Shown: positions 37,994 to 47,992, numbered from the stretch's first letter. The stretch is DNA of 64,000 nt from DASSFZ01 sp035292585 (GCA_035292585.1 DATDPU010000020.1:5166-69165); one strand, 5' to 3'. Translations and numbers: made by a program. The notes: generated by a model not told the origin, from the sequence alone.

Positions 37994-39847
37994 ATGAGTG
38001 GCGTGTTCGGCATTGCAGACCCCCGACGGCGCATCGCGGCCCGTCCATTAGCTGATCAAATTGCCGTCAGCCTATCTCACCGGGACTGGTACGTGGCTGA
38101 ACACACTGTGGCCGAAGAGCACAACGTCGCTCTTGGCCGCATCGGCATCGGTATTTTCAATGCCACTCCGCAACCCGTGTGGAACGCGGCCCACACCATA
38201 GCGCTGGTCATGGCCGGGGAGATATACAATCGAGACGCCTTAAGACAACAGCGCGGCCAGTCTTCGGATGAGCAATTGGCGCTCGATGTGTATGAAGAAG
38301 TAGGAGAGGATTTCGCCCGGCGCTTGAACGGAGCATTCATCGTTGCCATTTGGGACACGCGGCGTCAGCAGATCGTGATCGCCAACGACCGCTTTGGCCT
38401 GTATCCGCTGTTCTATGCCTGCCGTGCCGGGAGCCTCATTTTCGCGCCGGAGATGAAAGGCGTCCTGTGTGACACGACTCTACCGCGCGAGTTGGATCTG
38501 ACGGCGATGGCGCAGTATATGCGCTTTCAGCACCTCTTGGGCGAACGGACCTTCTTTCAGGACATCCAGCTCCTGCCGACTGCCTCCACGCTTGTCTTCG
38601 ACCTATCGACCGCTGAACATCGGATCACGACCTACTGGACATTCGGCGATATTCCGTATCGACCCCAGATCGAATTTGACGAAGCCGTGATCGAAGCGGG
38701 CCGGCTCTTACGCTGCGCCGTCAAGCGTTTATCGGGCGATCGCCACCGCCCCGGCGTCTACCTGAGCGGCGGCCTTGATTCGCGCACCATCCTGGGCATG
38801 GTCGAAAAACGGCCCGTCATCTCGCTCACGTATGGCACACGCCACTGCCGCGACGTGTATTACGCAGGCCGCATCGCGCGCGCGGTAAACAGTGAACACC
38901 ATTGGGTTGATTTGCCCAACGGGGAGTGGGTCAAAGAATACGCCGACTTTCATCTCGAACTGACCGAAGGCTTCCATAGTTGGATCCACGCCCACGGTAT
39001 CAGCACCCTGCCCCTGGCCCGCCAGGTAATGGAGGTGAATTTGACCGGCTGGGACGGCGGCACGGTGATGGGGCACCTGGATAGCATCGAGCCGCTTCAG
39101 ATGCACGCGGTAGACGATCTGGCGCTGCTCACGCGCCTGTTCTACCTGTTCAATCGGAAATACACCTGGCCGTCGATGACGGAGGCCGACGAGAAACTCC
39201 TGTATTGCGAGCCGATCGGGGCGAGCGTGCGCGACCTGGCTTTTGATTCGTTCCGCGCCGAGTTGCAGCCTTTCTTAGACTACCGGCGCGACGTGCGCGG
39301 AGAATATTTCTACATCAACAATCACTGTCGCCGGCTGACGCACAATTTGATCACGTTCACTCGCTCGCACGTTGAAGTGCGTTTCCCTTTCTTCGACTAC
39401 GACCTGTTCGACTTCTTATACTCGCTTCCAGCGCCGGTGCGCGGCCATCGCGCCTTGTATCGCGCGCTCGTCTATCGTGAAACCCGGCCGTTGGCTCACA
39501 TTCCGTATGACCACGATGAACTCCTGCCGGCGCCCTACGGACTGGCCCCCAAGACATACGCGCTCAGCGTGAAGCTCAAGCGGCGTTTCAATCGCCACAT
39601 CCGGCCTATTTTTCATGCGCGCCCAACGTTGTACGCCGATTACGAGGCGTATTTGCGCGGCGAGCTGCACGAGTGGGCCGAGGGCATCTTGTTCGATCGC
39701 CGGACGACGCAACGCGGTCTCTTCAACAGCGCTTTCGTGCGCGCTTTGCTGGAACACCACGTCTCCGGCCTGGAAGAGTGGACCGTCGGCAAGATTGCGC
39801 CGATCATGACCTACGAGTTAATGCTGAGACGATTCTACGGAGAATAG
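37994..39847 (+). CDS. Asparagine-synthetase-like ATP-dependent amide ligase without N-terminal Cys (copy 1)
   Basis: 617 residues. The N-terminal half (2-210) has the class II glutamine-amidotransferase fold pattern (NGAFIVAIWD, ANDRFGLYPLFY), but the chain starts MSGVFG, with Ser in place of the Cys that must follow Met for glutamine hydrolysis. The synthetase half carries the PP-loop SGGLDSR near 257 and continues to the end (HVEVRFPFFDYDLFDF). It should adenylate a carboxylate and transfer an amine or ammonia, as in beta-lactam synthetase-type relatives that also lack the Cys. It shares length and most motifs with the next gene, so the two arose by tandem duplication. GGAGGAG lies 13 bases upstream of ATG. 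It heads the surface-glycan unit, so amidation of a sugar acid or amino acid on the glycan is one possibility. Confidence 0.88.
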   Translation: MSGVFGIADPRRRIAARPLADQIAVSLSHRDWYVAEHTVAEEHNVALGRIGIGIFNATPQPVWNAAHTIALVMAGEIYNRDALRQQRGQSSDEQLALDVYEEVGEDFARRLNGAFIVAIWDTRRQQIVIANDRFGLYPLFYACRAGSLIFAPEMKGVLCDTTLPRELDLTAMAQYMRFQHLLGERTFFQDIQLLPTASTLVFDLSTAEHRITTYWTFGDIPYRPQIEFDEAVIEAGRLLRCAVKRLSGDRHRPGVYLSGGLDSRTILGMVEKRPVISLTYGTRHCRDVYYAGRIARAVNSEHHWVDLPNGEWVKEYADFHLELTEGFHSWIHAHGISTLPLARQVMEVNLTGWDGGTVMGHLDSIEPLQMHAVDDLALLTRLFYLFNRKYTWPSMTEADEKLLYCEPIGASVRDLAFDSFRAELQPFLDYRRDVRGEYFYINNHCRRLTHNLITFTRSHVEVRFPFFDYDLFDFLYSLPAPVRGHRALYRALVYRETRPLAHIPYDHDELLPAPYGLAPKTYALSVKLKRRFNRHIRPIFHARPTLYADYEAYLRGELHEWAEGILFDRRTTQRGLFNSAFVRALLEHHVSGLEEWTVGKIAPIMTYELMLRRFYGE

Positions 39848-39856
39848 GCGAGTTCG

Positions 39857-41710
39857 ATGAGCGGCGTTTTCGGAGTGATTGCCCCACACGCTCCGCGCGA
39901 GGTCACCACCCTGGCGAATCAAATCGGCGCGGCCCTGTCGCATCGCGAATGGTACGTGACCGATGTACACGCCGACGAGACGCGCGGCCTGGCGCTCGGC
40001 CGAGTGGGCATCGGCCTGTTCAACGCGCGCCCGCAGCCGGTGTGGAATGCGGATCACAGCATGGCTTTGGTCATGGCCGGCGAGCTGTACGATGTTGACG
40101 CCGCGACTGAAAAGAACGAGATCGTCAAGTCGCCCGAAACGGTTGCGCTCGCCGGGTACCAACAACTTGGCGAGCAGTTTGTCAATCGACTCAACGGCGC
40201 GTTCATCATTGCCATTTGGGACGCGGCGCGCAACCAGATCTTGATCGCCAACGATCGATTCGGATTCTATCCGCTGTACTATGCCTGCCGAGGCGGGCGC
40301 TTGATCTTCGCACCGGAAGTCAAAGGCATCTTGACCGATGAGAGTGTGCCGCACACGTTAGACCTGGCTGCCCTGGCCCAATACATGCGTTTTCAGCGCC
40401 TGTTAGGCGAACGAACCTTCTTTGAGGAGATTCGTTTGCTGCCCCCGGCCAGCGTCCTGCGCTACGATTGTCTCGATTCCACCTGCAGCCTCAAGACCTA
40501 CTGGACATTCGACGACATTGCTTATCGGCCCAACGTGACAGCGGCAGAGGCTGCCGAGGAAGCCGGCCGCCTGCTGCGGCGCGCAGTGCGGCGCTTAGCC
40601 GGTGATGCCTATCGCCCCGGCGTGTACCTGAGCGGCGGTCTGGACTCACGCACGATACTCGGACTCATCGAGCGCCGGCCGGTCGTCACCTTGACCTATG
40701 GCATGCGTCACTGCCGCGATACGCACTACGCACAACGCATCGCGCAGGCCGTCGGCAGCCAGCACCAGTGGTTCGATTTGCCCGACGGCCGGTGGGTCAG
40801 AGAGCATGCCGATTTTCACCTCGAACTCACCGAGGGCTTTCATAGCTGGCTGCATGGTCATGGCATCAGCACGCTCGCTACGGCCCGCCAATTGATCGAT
40901 GTCCAACTGTCGGGATGGGATGGCGGCACCGTGATGGGGCATCCCGCCTCCATCGAGCCGCTGCTCGTCTCGCCGGCCAATGACGCGGCGTTATTGACGC
41001 GTATCTATTACCTGTTCAGCCAGGAGTTCACCTGGCCGTCTATCGATGAGGCCGAAGAACGTTTGTTATACACCGAGCCGATGTGGCCGCGCGTTCGCGG
41101 GCTGGCGTTTGAGTCGTTTCGGGCCGAGCTGGCGCGCTGTCTCGATTATCGACCTGACGTGCGCGCGGAATACTTCTTCATCCGCAACCACTGTGGGCGA
41201 TTGACCCATAACATGATCACCATGTACCGGTCGCACATGGAAGTCCGGTTTCCCTTTTTTGATTACGACCTGTTCGACTTCCTGTATTCGCTGCCGGCGC
41301 AGTTGCGCGCCGACCGCAATTTGTATCGGGCGGTGATTCAGCGCGAGACGCCTCGGCTGGCGTTGATTCCGTACGATCATGACGAGTTCCTACCCACCAC
41401 CCATCGGTTCATCCGTGGCGCGCATGAAGCGGCCACCCGGCTCAGGCATCGCTTCGAAAAACGTTACCCAACGCTCGTTCATGCGCGCCATACGTTGTAC
41501 GCCGATTACGAAAACTATCTTCGGCATGAACTGCGCGATTGGGCGGAAGGTATTTTGTACGACCGGCGCACGGCCGAGCGCGGCATCTTCCAGCCGAGTT
41601 TTTTACGGACGCTGATGCAGCGGCATTTGTCGGGATTGGAAGAATGGACGGTCGGCAAGATTGCTCCGCTCATGACGTATGAGATGATGCTGCGGCGCTT
41701 CTACGATTGA
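39857..41710 (+). CDS. Asparagine-synthetase-like ligase without N-terminal Cys (copy 2)
   Basis: Also 617 residues, 9 bases after copy 1, with near-identical layout. It begins MSGVFG (Ser for Cys). NGAFIIAIWD and ANDRFGFYPLYYACR lie in the N-terminal half, and PP-loop SGGLDSR near 258. The stretch MEVRFPFFDYDLFDF is shared with copy 1. The differences are spread along the chain, as expected of an old duplication kept by selection. Two such enzymes in series could modify two positions or form a heteromer. The nucleotide-binding residues are intact, so it should be an active ligase using a nitrogen donor other than its own glutaminase site. Confidence 0.88.
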   Translation: MSGVFGVIAPHAPREVTTLANQIGAALSHREWYVTDVHADETRGLALGRVGIGLFNARPQPVWNADHSMALVMAGELYDVDAATEKNEIVKSPETVALAGYQQLGEQFVNRLNGAFIIAIWDAARNQILIANDRFGFYPLYYACRGGRLIFAPEVKGILTDESVPHTLDLAALAQYMRFQRLLGERTFFEEIRLLPPASVLRYDCLDSTCSLKTYWTFDDIAYRPNVTAAEAAEEAGRLLRRAVRRLAGDAYRPGVYLSGGLDSRTILGLIERRPVVTLTYGMRHCRDTHYAQRIAQAVGSQHQWFDLPDGRWVREHADFHLELTEGFHSWLHGHGISTLATARQLIDVQLSGWDGGTVMGHPASIEPLLVSPANDAALLTRIYYLFSQEFTWPSIDEAEERLLYTEPMWPRVRGLAFESFRAELARCLDYRPDVRAEYFFIRNHCGRLTHNMITMYRSHMEVRFPFFDYDLFDFLYSLPAQLRADRNLYRAVIQRETPRLALIPYDHDEFLPTTHRFIRGAHEAATRLRHRFEKRYPTLVHARHTLYADYENYLRHELRDWAEGILYDRRTAERGIFQPSFLRTLMQRHLSGLEEWTVGKIAPLMTYEMMLRRFYD

Positions 41711-41736
41711 GTTCTAGCACATTCCAGGATCGGAAC

Positions 41737-43656
41737 ATGAACAGGCATCTGGACTTACTCTTGGGCAACCAATCGCCAATCGGGGCCGTCAACTCCGCCA
41801 GCCGATTCGTCGTATTCGGCTGGGTGCGGCAGCCGTGGCTGCTGCCGGCCGGCCTGGCTGATTGGGCGCGCCAGCTGGGGTTTGCCTATTTCAGTTGGGA
41901 GTATGGACAGCGCGGCACACTCTTCCTGCTCAACTCCCATCCCGACCTGGCCCAGGCCGAAGAAGCCCTCATTGTCAAACAAGGCTTTGCGCGCACCGAA
42001 TCATTCGAGCCACTGTCGGCGCATGAACTAGGCTCAAGCGGCCGCGCCGGGCCGTACGGTATCAAGTATCAGGCCATACACGGCAATCCGCTCATCGTCA
42101 GCGTCAGCCGGCGCGAACCGGCCTTCTGCGTCTACCAGAGCCTGCCCTCCATATCGCAAATCTACTACACGCGCAACCACGATCGGATCATTTGCTCGGA
42201 TACGTTGCGCCACTTAGTTCCTCTGGCCGGCAAACTGGAGCTGAATCCCGACGCGGCGCCGCACCATTGGCTGTATCGGACGATTCCCGGCGAAATGACC
42301 TACTATGCCGGCATCCACAAATTGCGGTGTGGGCAAATGGCGCTGTTCCATGACGAGCAGTGGCAGCTGCGCCAGGCTGAGACGATTGACGACCTGATTC
42401 CAGAGCGCCGGATTCGAACAGTCACACCGCAGGTGGTTGACGCATTCGGCCATCAAGCCGAACGGCTGGTTAACGCCTATGTTGCCGCCATCAAAAATCG
42501 ACGGCAGAACCTCGCCATTTTGCTCTCCGGCGGTGTGGACTCCTCATTGATGGCGAGCTGGGTCAAGACCAGCCTCCACCCGTCAGAACCGCTGCGCACC
42601 GTCAGTTATCGCGTTCACGTGCCCAGCTTTGCCGAGGAAGTTCGCTATGCTCAACATGCCATCGATCGGCTGAACTCTGAGCACCGGTTCTTCGACCTGC
42701 GGCCGGAGGATTACCCTGCTCTATTGGAGCAGTCGATTGATGTTGTCGCGCAACCGATCGATAACGAGGAAGACCCGTGCTTCTTGATGTTGGCCCAAGC
42801 GCTTCACGGTGCCAACATAGACTACCTGTTGTCTGGATCGGATCCCGATTGCCTGCTAGGGCGGCCCAACGCCAAACGCCTGCTGCAAATCGAAACTCTC
42901 CAGCACGCGCCGGGAGCGCGACTCGCGTTAGCAGCGATGGAGCGATTGCTGCGGCGCAGACTGCCCAACAAGTCCCACGGGATGCGCGATGCCGCCCGAC
43001 TTCTCAAGCACATCCACGATCCGCTATCGCCTTACCATCCACTCAACCTCCGAGGCATGACCTCCGACCTTGCCGTTGTCCTGAACAGCTTCGGCCCGGA
43101 CGCCATCCAACGTGTCATGGCCTACCGGCTGGAGGTGTTCGAGACTTATACCCACAGCGACAGCGTGACGGAGCGCGTGCACCTCAACGGTTTGACCCAC
43201 GATGTTCACGACGAGGAATCAGCCGTGCTTCAGTTCTTCCGCGCCTACGGCTTGGAGATGGTGACGCCCTATTTGGACCGTGATTTCATCCGGGCCACGC
43301 TCGCCTTCGAGCCGCGAATCCGCTATGTTCAGGGCGGCCAGGCAAAATGGCTGCCGAAACGGCTGCTGGCTGATCGCCTGCACTTAGAAACGACACACCG
43401 GCCCAAGCTATCGGGTGGGTTCGATAATGAGTTGTTTGAGTGGATGAGACACGGCGTTCTGCGGGACCTGGTGCGCAGCATCGCGCGGCCCGCCGTTCTG
43501 AGCGCCGCCGATTTTCAACAGCTATGCGACCACCCGAATTGGCTGACATGGAATCTCTTGACGCTGGACCTATTCCAGAAGCGGGTTGGGGCCGCGTCAC
43601 GCGCCCTCGACGCGCCAACGCCGCTGCGCTTATCATCCACAGTGACAGAAGCGTGA
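41737..43656 (+). CDS. Divergent asparagine-synthetase-like protein (copy 3)
   Basis: 639 residues from ATG 41737, which has AGGA seven bases upstream. The frame continues back to a TTG inside the previous stop, but that is a poor start. The N-terminal domain (about 1-240) keeps only weak glutaminase-fold traits (IYYTRNHDRIICSDTLRHL, PGEMTYYAGIHKLRCGQ) and has no Cys at position 2. The synthetase domain has SGGVDSSLMA near 263 and SGSDPDCLLGR near 374, close to true asparagine synthetases. The domain differs clearly from the two upstream copies, so it is not part of the same recent duplication. The role is likely ATP-dependent amide formation; the substrate is unknown. Confidence 0.85.
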   Translation: MNRHLDLLLGNQSPIGAVNSASRFVVFGWVRQPWLLPAGLADWARQLGFAYFSWEYGQRGTLFLLNSHPDLAQAEEALIVKQGFARTESFEPLSAHELGSSGRAGPYGIKYQAIHGNPLIVSVSRREPAFCVYQSLPSISQIYYTRNHDRIICSDTLRHLVPLAGKLELNPDAAPHHWLYRTIPGEMTYYAGIHKLRCGQMALFHDEQWQLRQAETIDDLIPERRIRTVTPQVVDAFGHQAERLVNAYVAAIKNRRQNLAILLSGGVDSSLMASWVKTSLHPSEPLRTVSYRVHVPSFAEEVRYAQHAIDRLNSEHRFFDLRPEDYPALLEQSIDVVAQPIDNEEDPCFLMLAQALHGANIDYLLSGSDPDCLLGRPNAKRLLQIETLQHAPGARLALAAMERLLRRRLPNKSHGMRDAARLLKHIHDPLSPYHPLNLRGMTSDLAVVLNSFGPDAIQRVMAYRLEVFETYTHSDSVTERVHLNGLTHDVHDEESAVLQFFRAYGLEMVTPYLDRDFIRATLAFEPRIRYVQGGQAKWLPKRLLADRLHLETTHRPKLSGGFDNELFEWMRHGVLRDLVRSIARPAVLSAADFQQLCDHPNWLTWNLLTLDLFQKRVGAASRALDAPTPLRLSSTVTEA

Positions 43657-43714
43657 GAAGAGTGGCGGTTCCAGATCACCGCCTGGACAAAACGATTGAG
43701 CGAAAGGTCCATTC

Positions 43715-45211
43715 ATGACCGAGAATATCCCTGAGAGTCAACCCGGCCAAGGACTTGGCCGCATCATCGCCCGAAATACGGCGTTCATTACGCTGGGCGA
43801 ACTTGCGCTGAAGGCGCTTAACGTCCTGTTTACGATTTACGTCGTGCGCCGGCTGGGCGACAGCCAGTTCGGGCAATATTCGATCGTGCTCGCCTTCCCC
43901 GGCCTGTTCCAAATCTTCGCCGAGTTCGGCATGACCCAGTACGTCATGCGCGAGATTGCCCGCGATCGCAGCAAAACACAGTTGTATTTCTGGAATTTGG
44001 TGGTGCTGCGCCTGGCGCTGGCCATCGTCGCCATCGTGGGTATTACCGTAAGCGCCGTCATCACCGGCTATCCTGAGATATTGGTGCTGGGCATCGCTCT
44101 ACACACCTGTACGTTCTTGTTGGCGGCTTTCGCCGTTCCGCTCGAAACGGTGCTGGCGGCCAACGAGCGCCTGGATTATGTGGCGACCGCCGCCGTCGTC
44201 GGTCGCCTGGCTTTCATCCTGTCTTGCACGGTGTTCCTGATTGCCGGCAAAGATTTCCTGTGGGTCGTGCTCGCCGGCCTGCTGACCATGCCGATACAGA
44301 TCGGGTTTTCCCTGTGGGCGATCAAGCGCCACAAATTGGCGCCCGATCGCTTTCAGATCAATCTGCGCCTGTGGCCGCATCTGATTCGGTCCGGCCTGCC
44401 CTTCGGCATTATTATGCTCGCCTTGACCATCGCCTACAGCATCGACACGGTGATGCTGTCGATGTTCGAGCCGCCGGAGGTGGTGGGCTGGTATAACGCC
44501 GCCTACAACTTGATCCGAACGCTCATGCTGGTGTACACCGCCTTCAGCATAGCGGTTCTGCCTTCCCTGTCGCGCGTGTACGTCAGCGAGCGGACCCAAG
44601 TCGAGCGCTGGTATCATCGCTCGGTCAAGTTCAGCCTGCTCCAGGGACTGCCGATGGCCGTCGGCGGGATGTTGGTCGCCTACCCGCTGATGCGATTCCT
44701 CTACACCGACGAGTTCCTGCCCTCCGGGCTGGCGCTACAGATCCTCATCTGGGATTTGCCGTTGGTCATGTACAATAGCTTCTGCGGCAACATGACGACG
44801 GTCATCGGCGCAGAGCGCAATGCCGCGCGCATCTACTCGATTAACGCCGCCGCCAATGTGATTCTGAATCTGTACGCGATTCCGCGCTTCGGATTGGTGG
44901 GCGCGGCGCTAGTCACGGTGGTCACCGACTTGATCGGCGCGCTGCAATTCCATCTCTTGCTCCGCGACAAGCTGCACCTGCCGAACATGACCTCCGTCTT
45001 AGTCCGCACGGCGCTGGCTGCCGCCGGCATGGGAGCCATCGTCTGGCTGGCCGGCAACTCGAATTTATTCGTCTTGATTGGTTTGGGCGCACTCGTCTAC
45101 GGCGGGCTGGTCTTGCTGCTGCGCCTGATTGACGAATCGGAATGGAACATGTTGCGCTGGCTGGGTCGCCGCCTGATCGGCAAAGTGCTGCCAGCTAAAA
45201 AGGCCGTGTAG
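43715..45211 (+). CDS. Wzx-type polysaccharide flippase (MOP superfamily)
   Basis: 498 residues with about 12-14 membrane segments. The opening block (IIARNTAFITLGELALKAL) and FGQYSIVLAFPGLFQIFAEFG are typical of polysaccharide transporters that flip lipid-linked oligosaccharides. A basic C-terminal tail follows the last segment. Start ATG has GAAAGG seven bases upstream. It stands between the amide ligases and the glycosyltransferases, and marks the region as a lipid-carrier-dependent glycan pathway in the cytoplasmic membrane. The substrate would be the undecaprenyl-linked repeat unit, possibly carrying the modification made by the three preceding enzymes. Confidence 0.9.
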   Translation: MTENIPESQPGQGLGRIIARNTAFITLGELALKALNVLFTIYVVRRLGDSQFGQYSIVLAFPGLFQIFAEFGMTQYVMREIARDRSKTQLYFWNLVVLRLALAIVAIVGITVSAVITGYPEILVLGIALHTCTFLLAAFAVPLETVLAANERLDYVATAAVVGRLAFILSCTVFLIAGKDFLWVVLAGLLTMPIQIGFSLWAIKRHKLAPDRFQINLRLWPHLIRSGLPFGIIMLALTIAYSIDTVMLSMFEPPEVVGWYNAAYNLIRTLMLVYTAFSIAVLPSLSRVYVSERTQVERWYHRSVKFSLLQGLPMAVGGMLVAYPLMRFLYTDEFLPSGLALQILIWDLPLVMYNSFCGNMTTVIGAERNAARIYSINAAANVILNLYAIPRFGLVGAALVTVVTDLIGALQFHLLLRDKLHLPNMTSVLVRTALAAAGMGAIVWLAGNSNLFVLIGLGALVYGGLVLLLRLIDESEWNMLRWLGRRLIGKVLPAKKAV

Positions 45212-45240
45212 GGGTTTGTTCAACACTGCGAGCCGCACAC

Positions 45241-46464
45241 ATGCGCATCGGCATCGACGTTCGCTACTTATCACATGGTTTGGTCGGAGGCGTCCACACT
45301 TACGTGGCCCACTTTGTCCCAGCCCTGATCGATCTCGCCCGCGACCATCATATCTATCTCTATGCTGATACCAAGCGGCCTTTTGAATTGGCCGATCTGC
45401 CTGCGCACGTGACCGTGCGTTATCTCACGTGGAAGCAGCCAGTCTCAAGTGTCTATCATGACTTTTTCATGCGGCGGCAGATGGCGCGCGACGGCGTGGA
45501 GATTGCCCATTTCCCGGCCAATTACGGCTTCGGGCCGCGCGGCGCGCGCACGATCGTCACCTTGCACGATGCGCTCACCATCATGCCGCTGCGCTCGACC
45601 CTGCACAGCTCAGGCACACCGATGACGCTCCGCCGCCGCGCGATGATTGTGTACCTGTACCTGTGTTCTCAGATAGCTTTGCGCCAGGCCAGCCTGGTCG
45701 TCACCGTATCGCAACATGCCCGGCGCGAGATTGCGCGCTATAGTCGTTTTGATCCCAATCGCATCGTGTCTGTGCCGCACGCGCCGACGCCCGATCTGCA
45801 ACGTGTCGAGGATTCCACCCGGCTGGCCGAGGTGCGCCGCCGTCACCATCTCGACAAGCCGTTCGTGCTGGCCGATGCGTTGAAGAATCCAGGTGTGCTC
45901 GTGCGCGCCTGGCCCAGCTTGCCCGAGACCTTGCGCCAACGATACGAGATCGTGTTCTTCTCGCGCCGCCCCGATCCGTTGCCGATCGTGCAGACAGCGG
46001 TAGCTGCCGGCCATGCGCGCCTGTTGATCAACCCGCCGCGTGAAGACCTCATCGCGCTGTACAGCCTGGCCGAAATCTTCGTGTTTCCCTCGTGGATCGA
46101 AGGTTTCGGCATCCCGCTGCTGGAGGCGATGACGTGCGGCGCGCCGGTGATTGCTTCCAACCGCAGCGCCATCCCGGAAGTCGTCGGCGATGCCGGGTTG
46201 ATCATCGATGCCGAAGATGACGTTGCGCTCGCCCAGCACCTGACGCGATTGTTGAGTATGCCGGCCGAAGCGCAAGCGTGGCGCGAGCGCGGCTTCCGCC
46301 GGGCCGCCCAGTTCTCGTGGCGGCACACGGCCCAACGCATTCTCGATACGTACTCGCTCGCTTTGAACGCGAACGGCTCTATCGAATCGAAAGGGAATAG
46401 GACGCAGACACCTGCACCCACCTGCGATGTTTGCAGGCGCGGTGTGAACGTGGATGAACATTGA
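45241..46464 (+). CDS. Glycosyltransferase family 4 (GT-B), repeat-extended C-terminus
   Basis: 407 residues. N-terminal Rossmann half: RIGIDVRYLSHGLVGGVHTY. C-terminal donor-binding half: FPSWIEGFGIPLLEAMTCGAPVIASNRSAIPEV, the E-x7-E region of GT4 enzymes. It is cytoplasmic and peripheral, and uses a nucleotide sugar to extend the lipid-linked glycan. From about residue 384 (SKGNRTQTPAPTCDVCRRG) the chain is encoded by an interspersed repeat (46391-46464) also found at 47993-48110. The functional enzyme therefore probably ends near LNANGSIE. No clear Shine-Dalgarno is seen 29 bases after the flippase stop. Confidence 0.88.
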   Translation: MRIGIDVRYLSHGLVGGVHTYVAHFVPALIDLARDHHIYLYADTKRPFELADLPAHVTVRYLTWKQPVSSVYHDFFMRRQMARDGVEIAHFPANYGFGPRGARTIVTLHDALTIMPLRSTLHSSGTPMTLRRRAMIVYLYLCSQIALRQASLVVTVSQHARREIARYSRFDPNRIVSVPHAPTPDLQRVEDSTRLAEVRRRHHLDKPFVLADALKNPGVLVRAWPSLPETLRQRYEIVFFSRRPDPLPIVQTAVAAGHARLLINPPREDLIALYSLAEIFVFPSWIEGFGIPLLEAMTCGAPVIASNRSAIPEVVGDAGLIIDAEDDVALAQHLTRLLSMPAEAQAWRERGFRRAAQFSWRHTAQRILDTYSLALNANGSIESKGNRTQTPAPTCDVCRRGVNVDEH

Positions 46465-46500
46465 TTTGCCTGCTTTTTCTGCGTGATCCGTGTTCGTCCG
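46391..46500. repeat. GGACGCAGACACCTGCACCC repeat, copy 1
   Basis: The core 46408-46450 matches 48015-48057 at 41 of 43 bases and contains the arms CACCTGCA/TGCAGGCG. It forms the last codons and stop of the glycosyltransferase gene, then fills the short gap before the next gene. Confidence 0.85.
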
Positions 46501-46530
46501 TGCCCCATTTCCTGCCAAAGACTTAGAACA

Positions 46531-47961
46531 ATGTCGACTTTATTACGCACCTTGTGGCCTTCCGACATCCAGCGCTTCTTGCGGCGAGCGGCGATCATCC
46601 TCGCCTGCCTGGGACTTTCCTGGGGCATCAGCCAGTCTTCGCTGTTAAAGGCAGTGCCGCTGCTCATCATGGGCGCGATTGGCGTGTCGATTTTGATCGT
46701 GCTGGCCTTCAAGCTGGACTGGGGCGTGTTGCTGCTACTCTTAGTGACCTTGTTCTTGCCAGTCGGTTTCGCGACCGGCAGCCAAAGTCCTATCACGATC
46801 AGTCTGGCTCTGACGGCTGTACTGGGCCTCGCCTGGTTCGTCCGTATGCCGGTCGAGCGCAAACGCGTCAGCCTGCTACCATCACCGCTCAACCGCCCGC
46901 TGCTGGCCTTTGCCGCGGTGGCCATCGTGTCGCTGATCTGGAGTAATATCACGCGCGATCCCTTCGTCAGGGTTTGGGAATCCTTTCCCCGCGCGCAATT
47001 GGGCGCGCTGAGCACGATGGTGCTGTCGCCGGTAGCGGCCCTGCTCATCACCAATCAGCTCAAGACCGCAAAGCACATACGCCGCTTCATCGGCTGTTTC
47101 CTGGTTGCCGGTATCCTCGGCCTCATTCGGTCGTTTGGAGACCTGAATCTACCGTTCCCCAATACGCGCGGCCTGTTCCCGCTGTGGATCATCACGCTGA
47201 CAGCCGGACAGGCGCTCTTTAACGAAAAACTCTCCCGCCGGGTGCGTCTCTTTTTCCTGGCGATCGCCGCAGCGTGGTTCATTTACCAGTTCGGTCAAGG
47301 CATCACCTGGAAGAGCGGTTGGCTCCCGCCACTCGTTGCACTGCTGGGCCTGAGTGTGCTGCGCTCACGCGCGCTATTTGCTGTGGCGCTGATCGCCGGG
47401 ATGATCTTCGTTTTTGCCAAGTGGGATTCCCTGTCGCGCTCCTTTGAAGAGGAGCAGGTAGAAAGCGGCAACACCCGGGCCGCGGCCTGGGAAATCAACT
47501 GGCAGTTCACGCATGAGCACTTGTTTCTCGGCATGGGGCCGGCGGGTTACGCCGTTTACTATATGACCTACGTGCCCAACCAGGGCATGGCCACTCACAA
47601 TAACTACATCGACGTTGTCGCGCAGACCGGCGTGCTGGGCCTGGCGATATTTGCCTGGATGCTGCTCGCGGGCGGTCGCGCCGCCTGGGAGACCACACGC
47701 CGCATACGCAGCCGTGGCTTCGACTATGCCCTGGCGATCAGCCTGCTGTGCGGGTATGCAGGTCTCATCGTCGCGATGGCGCTGGGAGACTGGTTCATTC
47801 CATTCGCGTATACGCAAGGCATCGCCGGTTACGACTACACCGTGTGGGGGTGGATGATGATCGGGCTGATCATGTTATTACATCATCGGTACGTGATCGC
47901 CGGCGACGAGGCCGACGCGCCAGCGCCTTCGCCCGCGCTGCCTGCATCGGCAGAGCTCTAG
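46531..47961 (+). CDS. O-antigen polymerase/ligase-like membrane protein
   Basis: 476 residues from ATG 46531; an upstream in-frame GTG at 46483 would add repeat-like sequence and is less likely. It has about ten or more membrane segments, and a large loop with the O-antigen ligase family signature (GMGPAGYAVYYMTYVPNQ, then HNNYIDVVAQTGVLGLAIFA). Such proteins either polymerise flipped repeat units (Wzy) or ligate the glycan to its acceptor (WaaL) on the outer face of the membrane. The sequence alone does not decide. The neighbouring flippase and glycosyltransferases fit both roles. Confidence 0.87.
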   Translation: MSTLLRTLWPSDIQRFLRRAAIILACLGLSWGISQSSLLKAVPLLIMGAIGVSILIVLAFKLDWGVLLLLLVTLFLPVGFATGSQSPITISLALTAVLGLAWFVRMPVERKRVSLLPSPLNRPLLAFAAVAIVSLIWSNITRDPFVRVWESFPRAQLGALSTMVLSPVAALLITNQLKTAKHIRRFIGCFLVAGILGLIRSFGDLNLPFPNTRGLFPLWIITLTAGQALFNEKLSRRVRLFFLAIAAAWFIYQFGQGITWKSGWLPPLVALLGLSVLRSRALFAVALIAGMIFVFAKWDSLSRSFEEEQVESGNTRAAAWEINWQFTHEHLFLGMGPAGYAVYYMTYVPNQGMATHNNYIDVVAQTGVLGLAIFAWMLLAGGRAAWETTRRIRSRGFDYALAISLLCGYAGLIVAMALGDWFIPFAYTQGIAGYDYTVWGWMMIGLIMLLHHRYVIAGDEADAPAPSPALPASAEL

Positions 47962-47992
47962 AGCTATGACAGCTCTACCCGATCGAGCAGAA

